This document shows positions 1-10,830 of a stretch of 64,000 nt of DNA, piece after piece. The notes under the pieces are model-generated. The model was not told the DNA's origin. It was given only the letters and a program-made list of their open reading frames with translations, and did not search any database. The position numbers and the translations under genes are program-made. The first letter of the stretch is position 1; each line of letters begins with the position of its first letter. The stretch lies in assembly GCA_028583415.1 (NCBI GenBank), contig CM053269.1:70976896-71040895 (forward strand). The letters are read 5' to 3'. This stretch comes from Protea cynaroides (Eukaryota; Streptophyta; Magnoliopsida; Proteales; Proteaceae).

Positions 1-54
1 TAATTTTGGATCGTAGGGTCGCAGAATTCGGCCAAAATGCGCAACCTACGACAG

Positions 55-250
55 ACCCTACAATCGACCCTAGGCTCTCGGTGATCTGACAGAGAACCAT
101 GGGTCGGACCTAGGGTCAGACATAGACCGACCCTACAATCGACCCTAGGTTCTCGGTAATCTGACAGAGAACCATGGGTCGGACCTAGGGTCGGACATAT
201 ACCGACCCTACCATCGACCCTAGCCTCTCGGTGAGCTGACAGTGTTCTTA
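55..250. repeat. 75-bp tandem repeat in leader of element 1
   Basis: About 2.6 copies of a 75-bp unit; copies begin near 55, 130 and 205. Each contains a TCGACCCTA segment, a CTCTCGGT segment, the motif CTGACAGAGAACCATGGGTC and AGGGTCGGA-type words. Related but less regular sequence lies upstream of gag in element 2 (about 12240-12440). The stretch 1-447 is otherwise untranslated leader. Confidence 0.8.
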
Positions 251-447
251 GGGTTGCATACCCTAGGGTCGCATAAGGACAGACCCGACCATCGACCCTA
301 CGATGGAAAATATAGTATTTTTGTCTGAATGACTTGGAAAATTGGAATTTCACATTGATAGTTGGATTTCAACTTCGGAATGACTTATATAATGATTGCC
401 TCACATGTTCTATGACTTTTCAAACACTACCACCACCAGAACAGGAA

Positions 448-1139
448 ATGGCTGGGCGAAGAGGGAACAGACGAGGACGTAACCCAATTCCACCACCACC
501 ACCTGTGGAGGAGACTAGCCATGAAATTCCTGAAGTACAAGAGAATCCGAACGTGGCACCGCCAGGAGATAATGGTCAGGCAGATCCTACAAACTTGCCA
601 GCCCTACCTACGGATTTAGCTACAGCCGTAATGAACCTGACACAACAGCTGCAGCAAATACAGCAGGTGCAAGCCAATATACAAGCTGCTATAGGAATGG
701 TTTTTCCAGCTGCACATACGACACCTATGCCAGCAGGGTAAGCTAGCATAGTACCAGGGGGAAGCAATACGGCACCCTATGCACCTCAAACACCAATCAT
801 GCAGGCTCAAGTGTAGAATCCTGAGGTAGCTCAAGGCAGTTACCAGTACTAACCACCTATATATGGGGTCTATGCTCCATATTAGCAGGACCACTCCCGA
901 CTGATCGAGCATTTTCTGAAAATGAAGCCTAAAGAATATAATGGTAAACCAGTTGATCCTTTATGGCCAGCGCATTGGAACGACGAAATGGAGAGGAATT
1001 TTATGATGATGACAATAAATGAGGAGGAGAAAGTATTGGGTGCCACATTCATGCTGAAGGGGGATGCACACCATTGGTGGAAGTCTACCAGGATATATCT
1101 GTTAACCAAGCACGCCCAATTGACCTGGGCTATATATAA
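448..1139 (+). pseudogene. Element 1 gag, N-terminal part (broken)
   Basis: Starts with MAGRRGNRRGRN, a basic and proline-rich N-terminus that aligns with the gag of element 2 starting at 12097. It continues through a Gln-rich coiled-coil-like stretch (about 625-700) into the retrotransposon gag core, where PLWPAHWNDEMERNF and LKGDAHHWW are visible (about 955-1085). There are several in-frame stops near 739, 814, 850 and 883. The reading is cut at 1139 by the solo LTR and resumes after 3475. Gag forms the retrotransposon particle; this copy cannot encode an intact protein. Confidence 0.85.
1135..1139. repeat. Target-site duplication, left of solo LTR
   Basis: TATAA directly before the LTR; the same five bases follow it at 3471-3475. 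Confidence 0.9.
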
Positions 1140-3470
1140 TGTCACACCCCAATTCTGCACTATCCAGAATGGTGTGATGAACCACTAATAAACCAATGGT
1201 TCAACCAGGATCTCAAATAGGCTGTGTCTGTTTGCTTAAACCATATACATCCACAACAAAAATCAGAATAAATGCACGATAGTGGAAGTCTTTAATATTA
1301 AATGAACTGAGAGTCTAAAGATGATATCATAAATAAATTATCCAATTATCTTCAAAAGAACTAAGACATAAATTAAAATAATTTAATCAATTACATCATC
1401 TGTATAACTTAAACAAAATCTAATCAAAAACGCAAGAGTTGCACTCGCATGATGAATCATGCGACTCTATCATAACTTCAGCGTCCAACATTGCCGCATG
1501 TCCATACATCAGAGCATTTATATAATATTCTACGATGGTACCTGCATCATCAACTAAAAAAATTCGATGTCGAAAGGGTGAGCACACATCACGGCTCAGT
1601 GAGCAAACAAAACAATGCATCAAACATATGAATGCATTCAATTCATATCTTTGGTCTGGTTTATAAGTTTACAATGTGCAATAGAAAGGATAGGTGGCCG
1701 CCGCACCTCTATACACGAATGTGTGGAACTTCCCAATGGATCAAACACCAATGTCGCCCCCACATGCACCCACCATGGAATAGAGATAGAGCTAAAGTGC
1801 TTATGATCGCACCGCATTACACTTCCCCTCATGCTCTACCCATACCAACACGTAAGCCCCTATTGGCGAGGGCTTGCAAACTGGCTCGTAACTAACCAAT
1901 CCTAATGTCAAACAATGTATCCAAGGCCTCACCCCTGCATCCCTCAATACGTCTATAGAGATAGAGCTAAGGCCCCCCGACAGAGTCAGAGACTACACGG
2001 TCCGAGACCACCTCCCCTGATGCCCTACGACGTAGTAGTTCTGCTAAGGTAATGGTGATACGATGATGTTAGTGGACAAGACTTGAGTAGAGATAGAGCT
2101 AGAGTCTGGTGACCAGGCTGAACCACAGTGTCACGTCCTCCCCCTGATGCCTCACTCGCATCAAGTACACTAACCACATACAAACATTCACATGCCTATT
2201 CCTAGCATCATCATCAACATCATATTATAAATAAACAAAAATTAAATATGCATGAATAGTAATAACAGAAATAGTGGATGACATATGATATGCACATTAC
2301 AATCATACGAATATAGAATCATTCATGGTATTGGACTCAATAAACAAAAATAATTTATTATTAGCCAATTAATTTAGGTCTTGTTCTCACCTTGGTTGAG
2401 TGTAGATCCTCGTTCAAGCTTTATGAATCACTTTTAAAATCACTAGAAAGACCTAACAAGTCGATAGATTTTAATTAGAATTAATTTCAATAGATTTAGA
2501 CTAACAAAAATCGTAGGGTCGCAGGTAAGGTAGCACCTAGGGTAGCAGTTTCTGCGACCCCAGGGTGTAGGGTCGCAGGAGGGGTCAGATATCATTCGAC
2601 CCTACGAGCGACTACACCCTCCCTGGGACTTCCTGAGGGCATGTGGTCGATCCTGTGGTCTCGTAGGGTCGGATATCATTGGACCCTACGTGCGACCACA
2701 CGTATTCTGAGTTGATCTTTCATTCTAAAGTACTTCCCTTCATGTTTGGATCCTTTGGTTTACTTTCATGGTCCATTCTATGATTTTTCTATGGCTCCAA
2801 ACTACAAGTTATACACTATTCATTGTCCATAACAATTTCCTCCATGGAATCTCTTGGAACTTGTCCATGGATGGATGATTTGGGTTTCTCCTAATCCTAT
2901 GTTCTTCATAACTATTCTAGGATCTCTTATTCAGGTAGGGAATTAGGTTCATACCTTTATTCAGAGGTTTCTTTGAACTTCCTCCTCTTCCTTAGTCTTT
3001 TCTTCAAGTTTTCTTCTCTTCTTCTCTTCCTTCTCTTTCTCTTTCTCTTACTTTCAATTTGGGTTCTAAAGGAGTGAAAGAGACTAAGGGACGTCCTATT
3101 TATAGAGAAAAACCCTCCATAATAAGTCCCAATGAGTTTAGGAAAGATCCTCTTTGAATTAGGAAAATTTCCTAATTTCCGATTTCTGCCTGTCATCGTA
3201 GGGTCGGACGTAGGGTCGCAGAATCCGTCGACCCTACACCTTCTTAGTCATGCGACCCTACGACTAGAATGTCATGGGTTGGACTTCTGTTGAGGTGGGG
3301 TCGACCCTACCTGTTTAGGCATGCGACCCTACCCTCTCATTTGTTGTTTTTTTATTAAACTTCATACTTGATCTTGTAATTTCTTTACGCACTTGGTCCA
3401 CTTGGCTCGACCATAATAGGTAGACCTGGTACAAGGTGGTAAGACCGGTTAGTTCGATACGGGTCTTACA
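1140..3470 (-). mobile_element. Solo LTR of the element-2 family
   Basis: A 2331-bp block bounded by TGTCACACCCC on the left and GGGTCTTACA on the right. It aligns end to end with the 3' LTR of element 2 (4954-7279). It has TG...CA ends and a perfect 5-bp duplication (TATAA) but no internal domains, so it is a solo LTR from recombination between the two LTRs of a full element. Transcriptional orientation is -: a TATAAATAG box lies at 3096-3104 on the - strand. It sits inside gag of element 1 in opposite orientation. Two clusters of AGGGTCG words lie at 2510-2710 and 3195-3340. Confidence 0.93.
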
Positions 3471-3475
3471 TATAA
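3471..3475. repeat. Target-site duplication, right of solo LTR
   Basis: TATAA, identical to 1135-1139. Across the insertion the gag reading continues with an AFFKKYFP-like stretch that matches element 2. Confidence 0.9.
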
Positions 3476-4048
3476 AGAGGCATTCTTTAAGAAGTACTTT
3501 CCCCGATTTCAGAGATTCTATGGAGAGAGAGTTCCTGAGTCTATATCAAGGCCAGATGACTGTGGATGCATACCAATAGCGTTATGAGGAGCTGTTTTTC
3601 TTTGCACCCGCCAGCATGCAAGAGAAAAATACCAAGACCCGAAGGTTCATCATGAGACTTAAGGGAAACATTCACAAGCATGTTCTGGGACTGGAGAAGA
3701 AAGTTTACAATGAAGCAGTACAGATTGCTCGAGTAATAAAGTCGAGCCAGAAGGAGAGCTATTTTGCTCAGAATAGAGGTATCAAGAGGCCAAATGAGAA
3801 TTCTTACAATGGAGGGAATACAAGGACATTCAAACCCTTTCGTACCTAAGGATTCAATGCTGCAGCCAAGACTACTCAAGCAGCTCAACCGCAACAAAAG
3901 AAAACTAACAAAGGATTAAAATGCTTTAACTGCAATCAAGTAGGGCATTATTCAAGGGAGTGACCTAAGCCCAGAAAGCAGCTACAACAAGGAAAGGTCT
4001 ATGTTGTTACATCTGAGGATGTTGCCGCATCACCTGATGTGGTCACAG
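3476..4048 (+). pseudogene. Element 1 gag, C-terminal part (broken)
   Basis: Continues gag after the solo LTR. Visible are the end of the gag core, a GLEKKVYNEAVQIARVI helix-like segment (about 3685-3740), and a CCHC zinc knuckle beginning CFNCNQVGHYSRE near 3922, whose last cysteine codon is now TGA. An in-frame TAG follows the residues DAYQ near 3577; element 2 has TAG at the same place. The coding sequence reaches the intron-like segment at 4049. Confidence 0.8.
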
Positions 4049-4117
4049 GTATGACCTGAACCTTTCATTTTGTGTTACATTGTGTGAGCATGTAGACTAA
4101 ATTAAAACAAATCACAA
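4049..4117 (+). other. Intron-like segment between gag and protease (element 1 copy)
   Basis: A 69-bp segment starting GTATGACCTG, with a GACTAAA branch-like motif. It aligns with the segment at 10761-10830 in element 2. Here the acceptor that reads CACAG in element 2 is CACAA, so this copy would not splice in frame. The segment carries in-frame stops. Confidence 0.6.
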
Positions 4118-4953
4118 GTATCGTACCTATTAATGGCATACCCGCTAGAGTACTCTTTCATTCTGGAGCTACTCATTCTTTTATATCTGTGTCATTTGGA
4201 AAGAAGCTGAATCTACCCCTCAAATATTTAGACTACAAACTGCTTGTACGATCGTTGATGGGATTAGAAGTGGAATTAGAAAAAGGTTATGGACCATGTC
4301 CAGTTCTTATTGACGAGAAGACTTTGGATGCAACCTTGATTCAACTTGAGATGACAAACTTTAACGTCATCTTGGGAATGGACTGGTTAGCTCGGCGTTT
4401 TGCAAACCTATTATGTAGAGAAAAGAAGCTGACATTTAAAGACAAGGAAGGAGCAGAGTTTAGTTTTGCGGGAACCAAACTTTTCCATAAACAAAAACTC
4501 ATCTTCTCTGCATTAAAGGCTAAAAAATGCCTCGCGAAAGGAGGAGTTGGGTATCTAGTATCAGTGGTCGACCTCACCAATGAAGCACCACGAATGGAGA
4601 ATATTGATGTTGTGCGTGACTTTTCAGATGTATTTCCTAAAGAACTACCAAGACTACCACCCGACCGACCGACAGAGTTCGTTATAGATCTGATACCCGG
4701 AGCCGCACCAGTATCTAAAGCACCCTATCGAATTAATCCTACTGAATTGAAGGAATTAAAGGTACAGTTATAGGAATTATTGGACAAAGATTATTTCAGA
4801 CCTAGTATATCACCATGGGGAGCGCCAGTATTGTTTGTAAAGAAAAAGGACGGTAGCGTTTGACTGTGTATAGACTATCGGGAATTGAATAAGCTGACAA
4901 TCAAGAATCGATACCCATTGCCTCGGATCGATGACTTGTTCGATCAGTTGCAA
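4118..4953 (+). pseudogene. Element 1 protease and start of reverse transcriptase (truncated)
   Basis: The retropepsin-like region has HSGATHSF where DSGATHSF is expected, so the catalytic Asp is replaced, and a GMDWLARRFANL segment near 4375. The RT N-terminus has SPWGAPVLFVKKKDG and CIDYRELNKLTIKNRYPLP. Stops at about 4771 (CAG or CAA to TAG) and 4861 (CGA to TGA) interrupt it. It ends at 4953, before the catalytic YIDD region, where element 2 begins. Confidence 0.85.
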
Positions 4954-7279
4954 TGTCACACCCCAATTCTGCACCATTTGGAACGGTGTGATGAACCGCT
5001 AATAAACCAACGGTTCAACTAGGATCTCTAATAGACTGGGTCCCTTGAAAAAATAAAACCACACACATCCACAACCATAATCAGAATAAATACACAATAG
5101 CGGAAGTCTTAATAATAAATGAACTGAGAAATCTAACTATGATAATCATAAATAAAGTATCAAGTTATGTTATATCAACTGAGACATAAGTAAATAAAAT
5201 ATCAGTTACATTTCCTTAATAATTCAAATCAAAATCTAATCGAAAATGCATGCATTGCACTCGCACGAAGAGTCATGCGTTTCCACGAATTCTTCAGCTT
5301 CCATCGCAGCGACGTGCCCATACACAGAAGTATTCATATAGTCTTCCACCGGGGTACTTGCATCATCAACTAAAAATATTCGACGTCGAAAGGGTGAGCA
5401 CACATCACGGCTCAGTGAGCAAACAAAACAATGCAACAAACAAATGCATGCATTAAATTCATATCTGTGGTCTGGTTTATAAGTTTGCAATGTTCTCTAG
5501 AAAGGTTCGGTGGCCGCCTCACCTCTATACATGAGTGTGTGAATCCGCCCAATGAGTATCGGCACTGTCGTCCCACATGCACCCCCTATGGACAATATAC
5601 ATCCCATGAAAATGGCATGGCTGTACCGGTTGCCCAAACCAACACGAAAGCCCCTACTAGCCAGGGCTTGCAAACTGGGCTCGCAACTAACCAATCCTAA
5701 TGTCAAACAGTGTATCCAAGGCCTCACCCTAGCATCCCTCAATACATCCATAGCATCCCTCAATACATCCATAGAAATAGAGCTAAGGCCCCCCGGCAGA
5801 GTCGAAGACTACAAGGTCCGAGACCACCTCCCCTGATACCCTACGACGTAATAGTTCTGCTAAGGTAATGGCGATATGACGATGTCAGTGGACATGACTT
5901 GAGTAGAACCATGGTACAATATACACCCCATGAAAACGACAAGGCTATACCGGTTGATACCATCCCCTACCTGCACCATGTACACTAACCACACACATAC
6001 ATTCACATGTCTATTCCTAGCATCATCATTATCATGTTATAAATAAATAGAATTAAATATGCATGGACAGTAATAGCAGGAATATTGGATGACAAATTGA
6101 ATGCACTTACAAGCATACACGCATAGAATCAGTAATGACATTGGACTCAAGAAATAAAAATAGTTTATTATTAGCCGATTAGTTTAGGTCTTGTTCCCTC
6201 ACCTTTGCCTTAGTGTTGATCCTCATTCAAGTTTTAAAACCACTTTTATATCAATAGGAAAACCTAACAAGTCGATAGATTTTGGTTAGAAGTCATTCCG
6301 GCATCATTAGGCTTGTTTTTAAGCACGGGTCGCAGGGTGGGTCGCAGGGTGGGTAGCAGTCTAAATCGACCCCCAGGGTAGGGTCGATGCCAGGGTCAAA
6401 TGTTCCATCGATCCTGGGTGCGACCACCCCTTTTCTGGACTTCCCGAATAATGGGGGTCGATCTTGTGGTCTGGTAGGGTCGATTCCCAATCGACCCCAC
6501 GTGCGACCCCCCATGGGTTGAGTCAAGATTTTCATTCTACAATCCATTCTTTCACGTTTGGGTCCTATAGCTTACTTCTACAATCCATTCTAGGCTTTTT
6601 CTATGGCTTAGAACTCTAGGTTTCTTCCTTACTTTGCCTACCATGATTTCTCCATGGATTTCAGCGAAATCTTCTCATGGGTGTATGATTTGGGTTTCTT
6701 CTAAGTCATACCCTCTTCATGAACTATTCTAAGGTCTTAATTCATTAATGAAATCATGCCCATACCTTAGGTTTGCTGAGATTCAGAGGTTTCTTTGAAT
6801 TCCTCTCCTTAGTCTTCTTTTCCCACTTTCCTTCTCTTCTCCTTCTCTTCTCTTCCCTCACTTTCAATTAGGGTTTCAAAAGGAGTGAAAGAGGCTGAGG
6901 GACGTCCTACTTATAGAGTAAAATCTTCCAAAATAAGTCCCATTGAGAGTAGGAAGGAATCCCATTGAAATTTAGAAAGTTTTCTATTTGTGGTTTCTGT
7001 CGGCAAACAGGGGGTCGATAAGGGGGTCGGAGATCCCGTCGACCCTCAATTCCTAAGTTGTTCGACCCCCAGTGAAAAATCAGGGGTCTGACTTCTATGT
7101 GAGGGGGGGTCGACCCTGCTAGTCTGGGTATGCGACCCTACCCTCATTTTGACTATTTTTGGGTCAGTTTAATACCTGTCTTCGCTATTTCCTTCCCGCA
7201 CTTGGTCCATTTGGCTCGACCATGATGGGTAGACCTGGTACAAGGTGGTAAGACATGTTAGTTCGATACGGGTCTTACA
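4954..7279 (-). repeat. 3' LTR of element 2
   Basis: 2326 bp, TGTCACACCCC to GGGTCTTACA, homologous to 1140-3470 and 14582-16590. A TATA-like word (TATAAGTAG on -) lies at 6907-6915, weaker than the TATAAATAG of the other two copies. A 21-bp segment with CATCCCTCAATACATCC is tandemly doubled at about 5731-5773 only in this copy. AGGGTCG/CGACCCT words cluster at 6320-6510 and 7010-7140. Confidence 0.93.
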
Positions 7280-8237
7280 AATCCCCCCTACTTATAAAAA
7301 TTTCGTCCTCGAAATTGTACATACCTTTCGAGTCGAATAGATGAGGGTATTGCTTCCGCATAGCGTTCTCTACTTCCCATGTGATTTCTAATATATCTTT
7401 GGTTATCCAGGTGACCTTAACATAATAAATGTCACGGTTGCGTAGTCGTTGCACCTTTCGGCTGGTGATTTTAGTTGGTGCTACTTCAAATGTTAAATCC
7501 TCAGTCAAATCAGGTAGATCTACTATCAATACGTGCGTTGGGTCTCTGACATACTTCTTCAATAAGGAGATATGAAATACGTCATGCACACTTGACATAG
7601 ATGGTGGTAGTGCTAACTGGTAAGCCACTTTTCCACGCTTAGCTAGAATCTCATATGGTCCGACATATCTCGGACTTAATTTCTCTTTCTGTCTAAACCG
7701 TTTCAAACCTCGCATAGGTGACACTTTGAGGAATACCTTATCACCTACGGCGAATTCAAGGTCTCGACGTATAGTGTCTGGATATTGCTTCTGACGATTC
7801 TGAGCAGTTCTTACTCTTTCATTGATAATGTTGACTACTCGACAAGTCTCTTTAACAAATTCTGGTCCAATAATACTACGTTCTCCAAATTCATTCCAAA
7901 ACAAAGGAGTTCGACATTTTCTGCCATACAGTGCTTCATAGGGTGAGATCTGTATAGTAGCCTGATAGCCATTGTTATAAGCGAACTCAATCAGTGGTAA
8001 CTTTTCATCCCATGATCCTTTGAAATCAATTACACAAGCTCGGAGCATATCTTCTAGAATTTGAATGGTGTGTTCTAATTGTCTGTCTGTTTGAGGATGG
8101 AATGCAGTACTGAACTTTAATGTTGTACCCATAGCCTTCTGTAATCCTTTCCAAAACTTTGAAGTAAAATATGGATCTCTGTCGGACACAATGCTTTCAG
8201 GTACATCATGTAATCTGACAATGTTGTCCACATACAA
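7275..8237 (-). pseudogene. Element 2 integrase core C-terminal half and chromodomain
   Basis: A 320-codon open stretch. It contains the second half of the rve integrase core: SDRDPYFTSKFWK carries the second catalytic Asp, AFHPQTDRQLEHTIQ lies near the catalytic Glu (usual GQTER-type residues are changed), and SPYEALYGRKCRTPLFW follows. Then come the GDKVFLKVSP and LSPRYVGPYEIL segments of the C-terminal region, and a chromodomain-like end (VKVTWITKDILEITWEVE, YPHLFD). The reading frame ends on a TAA formed by the first bases of the 3' LTR. The N-terminal half of the core is in a different, broken frame to the right. Confidence 0.9.
7280..7290 (-). other. Polypurine tract of element 2
   Basis: On the - strand TAGGGGGGATT directly precedes the LTR start TGTAAGACC. 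This is the expected position and composition for the plus-strand primer of reverse transcription and fixes the element's orientation. Confidence 0.88.
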
Positions 8238-8341
8238 CTTAGCTAACCTCTCCAGTGTATACTAAGGTCGTACAGCTATAAATCGAGCCGTTTTTGTCAG
8301 TCAGTCTACAATCACCCAAACTGCGTCAACTACTCGGGGAG

Positions 8342-9013
8342 TCAATGGTAACCTTGTGACGAAGTCCATAGTGATGCAAACCCATTTCCATGCTGGTTCC
8401 GGTAAGGCTGTAACAGTCCTGCTAGTCTTTGTCGTTCAGCTTTCACCTTTTGACAATTTAGGCATTGAGACACGAACTTGGCTATATCTGCTTTCATTCC
8501 CCTCCACCAATATAATTTCTTTAGGTCATGATACATTTTTGTACTTCTAGGGTGTATCGAATAGGCGATGGTATGGGCTTCCTTCATTAGTCGGTGTCTA
8601 ATGTCCAAACTTTCTGTTTCAGGTACACATATTCTTCCTTTGTACTTCAGTACCCTTTCATCATCTAAGGAGAACTCAAGAGTAGTCCTACCTTTTTCGA
8701 TGTCTTCTTGTACTGTTCTTAGATAAGGGTCTGATTTAATCACTGTTTTCACTTCATCAAGTATATCGGGTACAATCTTCAATGTGGCGAACATATTTGC
8801 AAACCGACGGATAAACCCTTGATTGGTTGATTCACCCGGTGCATCTATCACAAACTGTTCATTGCCATAACTGAATACTTTTTTGATAGTACACAGTGCA
8901 ACAGTGGTGCTAACCTCTTCTTGAGACTTCATCATTGCCTTTCTACTCAGTGCGTCCGCAACCACATTAGCCTTTCCTAGATGATACTGGATATCACAAT
9001 CATAGTCTTTCAA
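8342..9013 (-). pseudogene. Element 2 end of RNase H and integrase zinc-binding domain
   Basis: Starts with the RNase H tail (YDCDIQYHLGKANVVADALS). It then reads the H2C2 integrase zinc-binding domain: HTIAYSIHPRSTKMY supplies the histidines and FVSQCLNCQKVKAE the cysteines. The frame is lost near 8390, where GLLQP should lead into the integrase core, so the first catalytic Asp is not in this open stretch. Confidence 0.88.
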
Positions 9014-9018
9014 TAGTT

Positions 9019-9340
9019 TCAGTCATCTTCTTGTCTCATATTCAACTCCTTCTGATTAAAGAGGTAAGTAAGACTCTTATTATCTGATTTAATATGAAAT
9101 TTCTCTCCGTACATGTAATGTCTCCATATTTTGACAGCATGTACTACTGCCGCTAATTCCAAATCATGAGTGGGATAGTTCTTCTCATGTGTCTTCAATT
9201 GTCTTGAGGCATAAGCAATTACTTGTTCACCTTGCATAAGTACACATCCTAATCCCAGTCATGATGCATCAGTATACAAAATAAATGGCTGTCCTGGAAT
9301 CGGAATGTTCAAGATTGGAGCTGATATCAATCTAGCCTTC
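9019..9340 (-). pseudogene. Element 2 RNase H domain
   Basis: Gypsy-type RNase H with YASRQLKTHEKNYPTHDLELAAVVHAVKIWRHY (given here as its recognisable core; positions about 9090-9210), containing the catalytic Glu in DLELAAVV. IKSDNKSLTYLFNQ carries the next Asp. A stop near 9260 splits it from RT, and a frame change near 9025 splits it from the RNase H tail. It removes the RNA template during reverse transcription. Confidence 0.88.
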
Positions 9341-10467
9341 AATGTTTGAAAACTCTTCTGCATTTATCAGTCCACACAAACTTTTCGCCTTTCTTAGTCA
9401 AACTGGTAAGAGGTACGGCAACTCGAGAATAGTCTTCCACAAATCGTCGATAATACCCAGCTAGACCTAAGAAACTTCTAATTTCTGCAATGCTCTTCGG
9501 TGCTTCCCACTTTACAATAGCCTCGATCTTGCTAGGATCCACTTTAATTCCTTCAGCGGATACAACATGGCCTAGAAAAGCGACTTCCTTTAGCCAAAAC
9601 TCACACTTTGTAAATTTGGCGTAGAGCTTCTCCTTCCGTAATCGCTGTAGAGCGGCGTTTAGATTCTTTATATGAGTTTTCTCATCTTTGGAGTAGACCA
9701 ATATATCATCGATGTACAATAACCGACGTATCCAACATATCGTGGAATATCCGATTCATAAGTTCCATAAAGGTTGCTGGTGCGTTCGTCAATCCGAAAG
9801 ACATGATCAAAAATTCATAATGTCCATATCTGGTCCTGAATGTTGTCTTGGGGATATCACCATCCTTAATCTTCAACTGATGGTAGCCTGACCGAAGATC
9901 GATCTTGGAGAACACTTTGGCACCTTGCAACTGATTGAACAGGTCATCGTTCCGAGGCAATGGATATCGATTCTTGATTGTCAGTTTATTCAGTTCTCGA
10001 TAGTCTATACACAATCGAACGCCACCATCCTTCTTCTTTACGAATAATACTGGCGCTCCCCATGGTGATATGCTAGGTCGGATGTAACCCTTGCCCAGCA
10101 GTTCTTGTAATTGTACTTTTAATTCCTTCAATTCAGTAGGAGCCATTCGATAAGGTGCTTTAGATATTGGTGCGACTCCAGGTATCTGATCTATAACAAA
10201 CTCTGTAGCGCGGTCGGGTGGTAATCCTGGTAGTTCTTCAGGAAATACATCTGGATAGTCATGCACGACATCAATATCCTCCATTCGTGGTGCTTCTTTG
10301 GTAAGATCGACCACAGATACTAGATACCCAACTGCTCCTTTCTCAAGGCACTTCCTAGCCTTTAATGCAGAGAGTATGAACTTTTGTTTACAGGGAAGTT
10401 TGGTTTTCGAAAAACTGAACTCTGCTTCTTCTTTGTCTTTAAATGTCAGCTTCTTTTCGGCACACAA
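9339..10467 (-). pseudogene. Element 2 reverse transcriptase (frameshifted)
   Basis: Two overlapping open stretches, 10467-9706 and 9719-9339, meet at a frameshift. The first has SPWGAPVLFVKKKDGGVRLC, IDYRELNKLTIKNRYPLP, FSKIDLRSGYHQLKI with the first catalytic Asp, and FGLTNAPATFMELMN. The second has the catalytic MYIDDILVYSKDE, then FLGHVVSAEGIKVDP and the IRSFLGLAGYYRRFVEDYS connection. The break lies just before YIDD. The domain order and motifs are typical of Ty3/gypsy. Confidence 0.92.
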
Positions 10468-10760
10468 TAGGTTTGCAAAATGCCGAGCTAACTAGTCCAT
10501 TCCCAAGATGACGTCAAAGTCTGCCAACTCAAGTTGGATCAAGGTTGCATCCAAAGTCTTTTCATCAATAAGAACTGGACATGGTCCGTAACCTTTTTCT
10601 AATTCCACTTTTAATCCCATAGGCGATCGTACAAGCAGTTTGTAGTCTAAGGATTTGAGGGGTAGATTTAGCTTACTTCCAAATGACACAGATATAAAAG
10701 AATGAGTAGCTCCTAAATCAAATAGTACTCTGGCGGGAATGTCATTAATAGGTACGATAC
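10468..10760 (-). pseudogene. Element 2 retropepsin-like protease
   Basis: Reads IPARVLFDLGATHSF where the family has DSGATHSF: the catalytic Asp is kept but the next Ser is Leu. Then SVSFGSKLNLPLKSLDYKL and DFDVILGMD follow. The next codon is TAG in place of the Trp seen in element 1 (10492-10494). The protease begins directly at the 3' edge of the intron-like segment 10761-10830. Confidence 0.85.
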
Positions 10761-10830
10761 CTGTGATTTGTTTTGGTTTAGTCTACATGCTCACATAATG
10801 TAACCCAAAATGATAAGATTCAGGTCATAC
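10761..10830 (-). other. 70-bp intron-like segment between gag and protease
   Basis: On the - strand it starts GTATGACCTG and ends AAATCACAG, with a CTAAAC branch-like motif about 18 nt before the acceptor. Unspliced, gag reads IGMT then stops. Joining 10831 to 10760 gives an in-frame link from the gag C-terminus (SPDVVIG) to the protease N-terminus (IVPINDIPARVLF). Element 1 has the same segment with a mutated acceptor. Splicing is inferred, not shown. Confidence 0.65.

Larger units (their letters stand above)
1..4953 (+). mobile_element. Element 1: 5' part of a Ty3/gypsy (Tekay/Del-like) retrotransposon
   Basis: Leader, gag, protease and the start of reverse transcriptase read on the + strand and closely match the domains of element 2 (opposite strand, 7280-12097). 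Its 5' LTR lies outside the window. It is interrupted by a solo LTR (1140-3470) and cut off at 4953 inside the RT by the insertion of element 2. Its 3' half is not found to the right of element 2, so it was probably deleted. Most in-frame stops can be explained by C-to-T changes relative to element 2 or to the expected residue (for example an Arg codon turned to TGA near 4861), as expected for an old methylated copy. Confidence 0.88.

Noticed and set aside
1..300. AGGGTCG words as possible telomeric repeats
   Set aside because: They are not TTTAGGG units, the spacing is irregular, and they recur inside LTRs and leader of the same element family.
1140..7279. TGTCACACC blocks as two LTRs of a single element spanning 1140-7279
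   Set aside because: The left block has its own perfect target duplication, and the sequence between them is element 1 coding on the + strand, so the blocks belong to different insertions.
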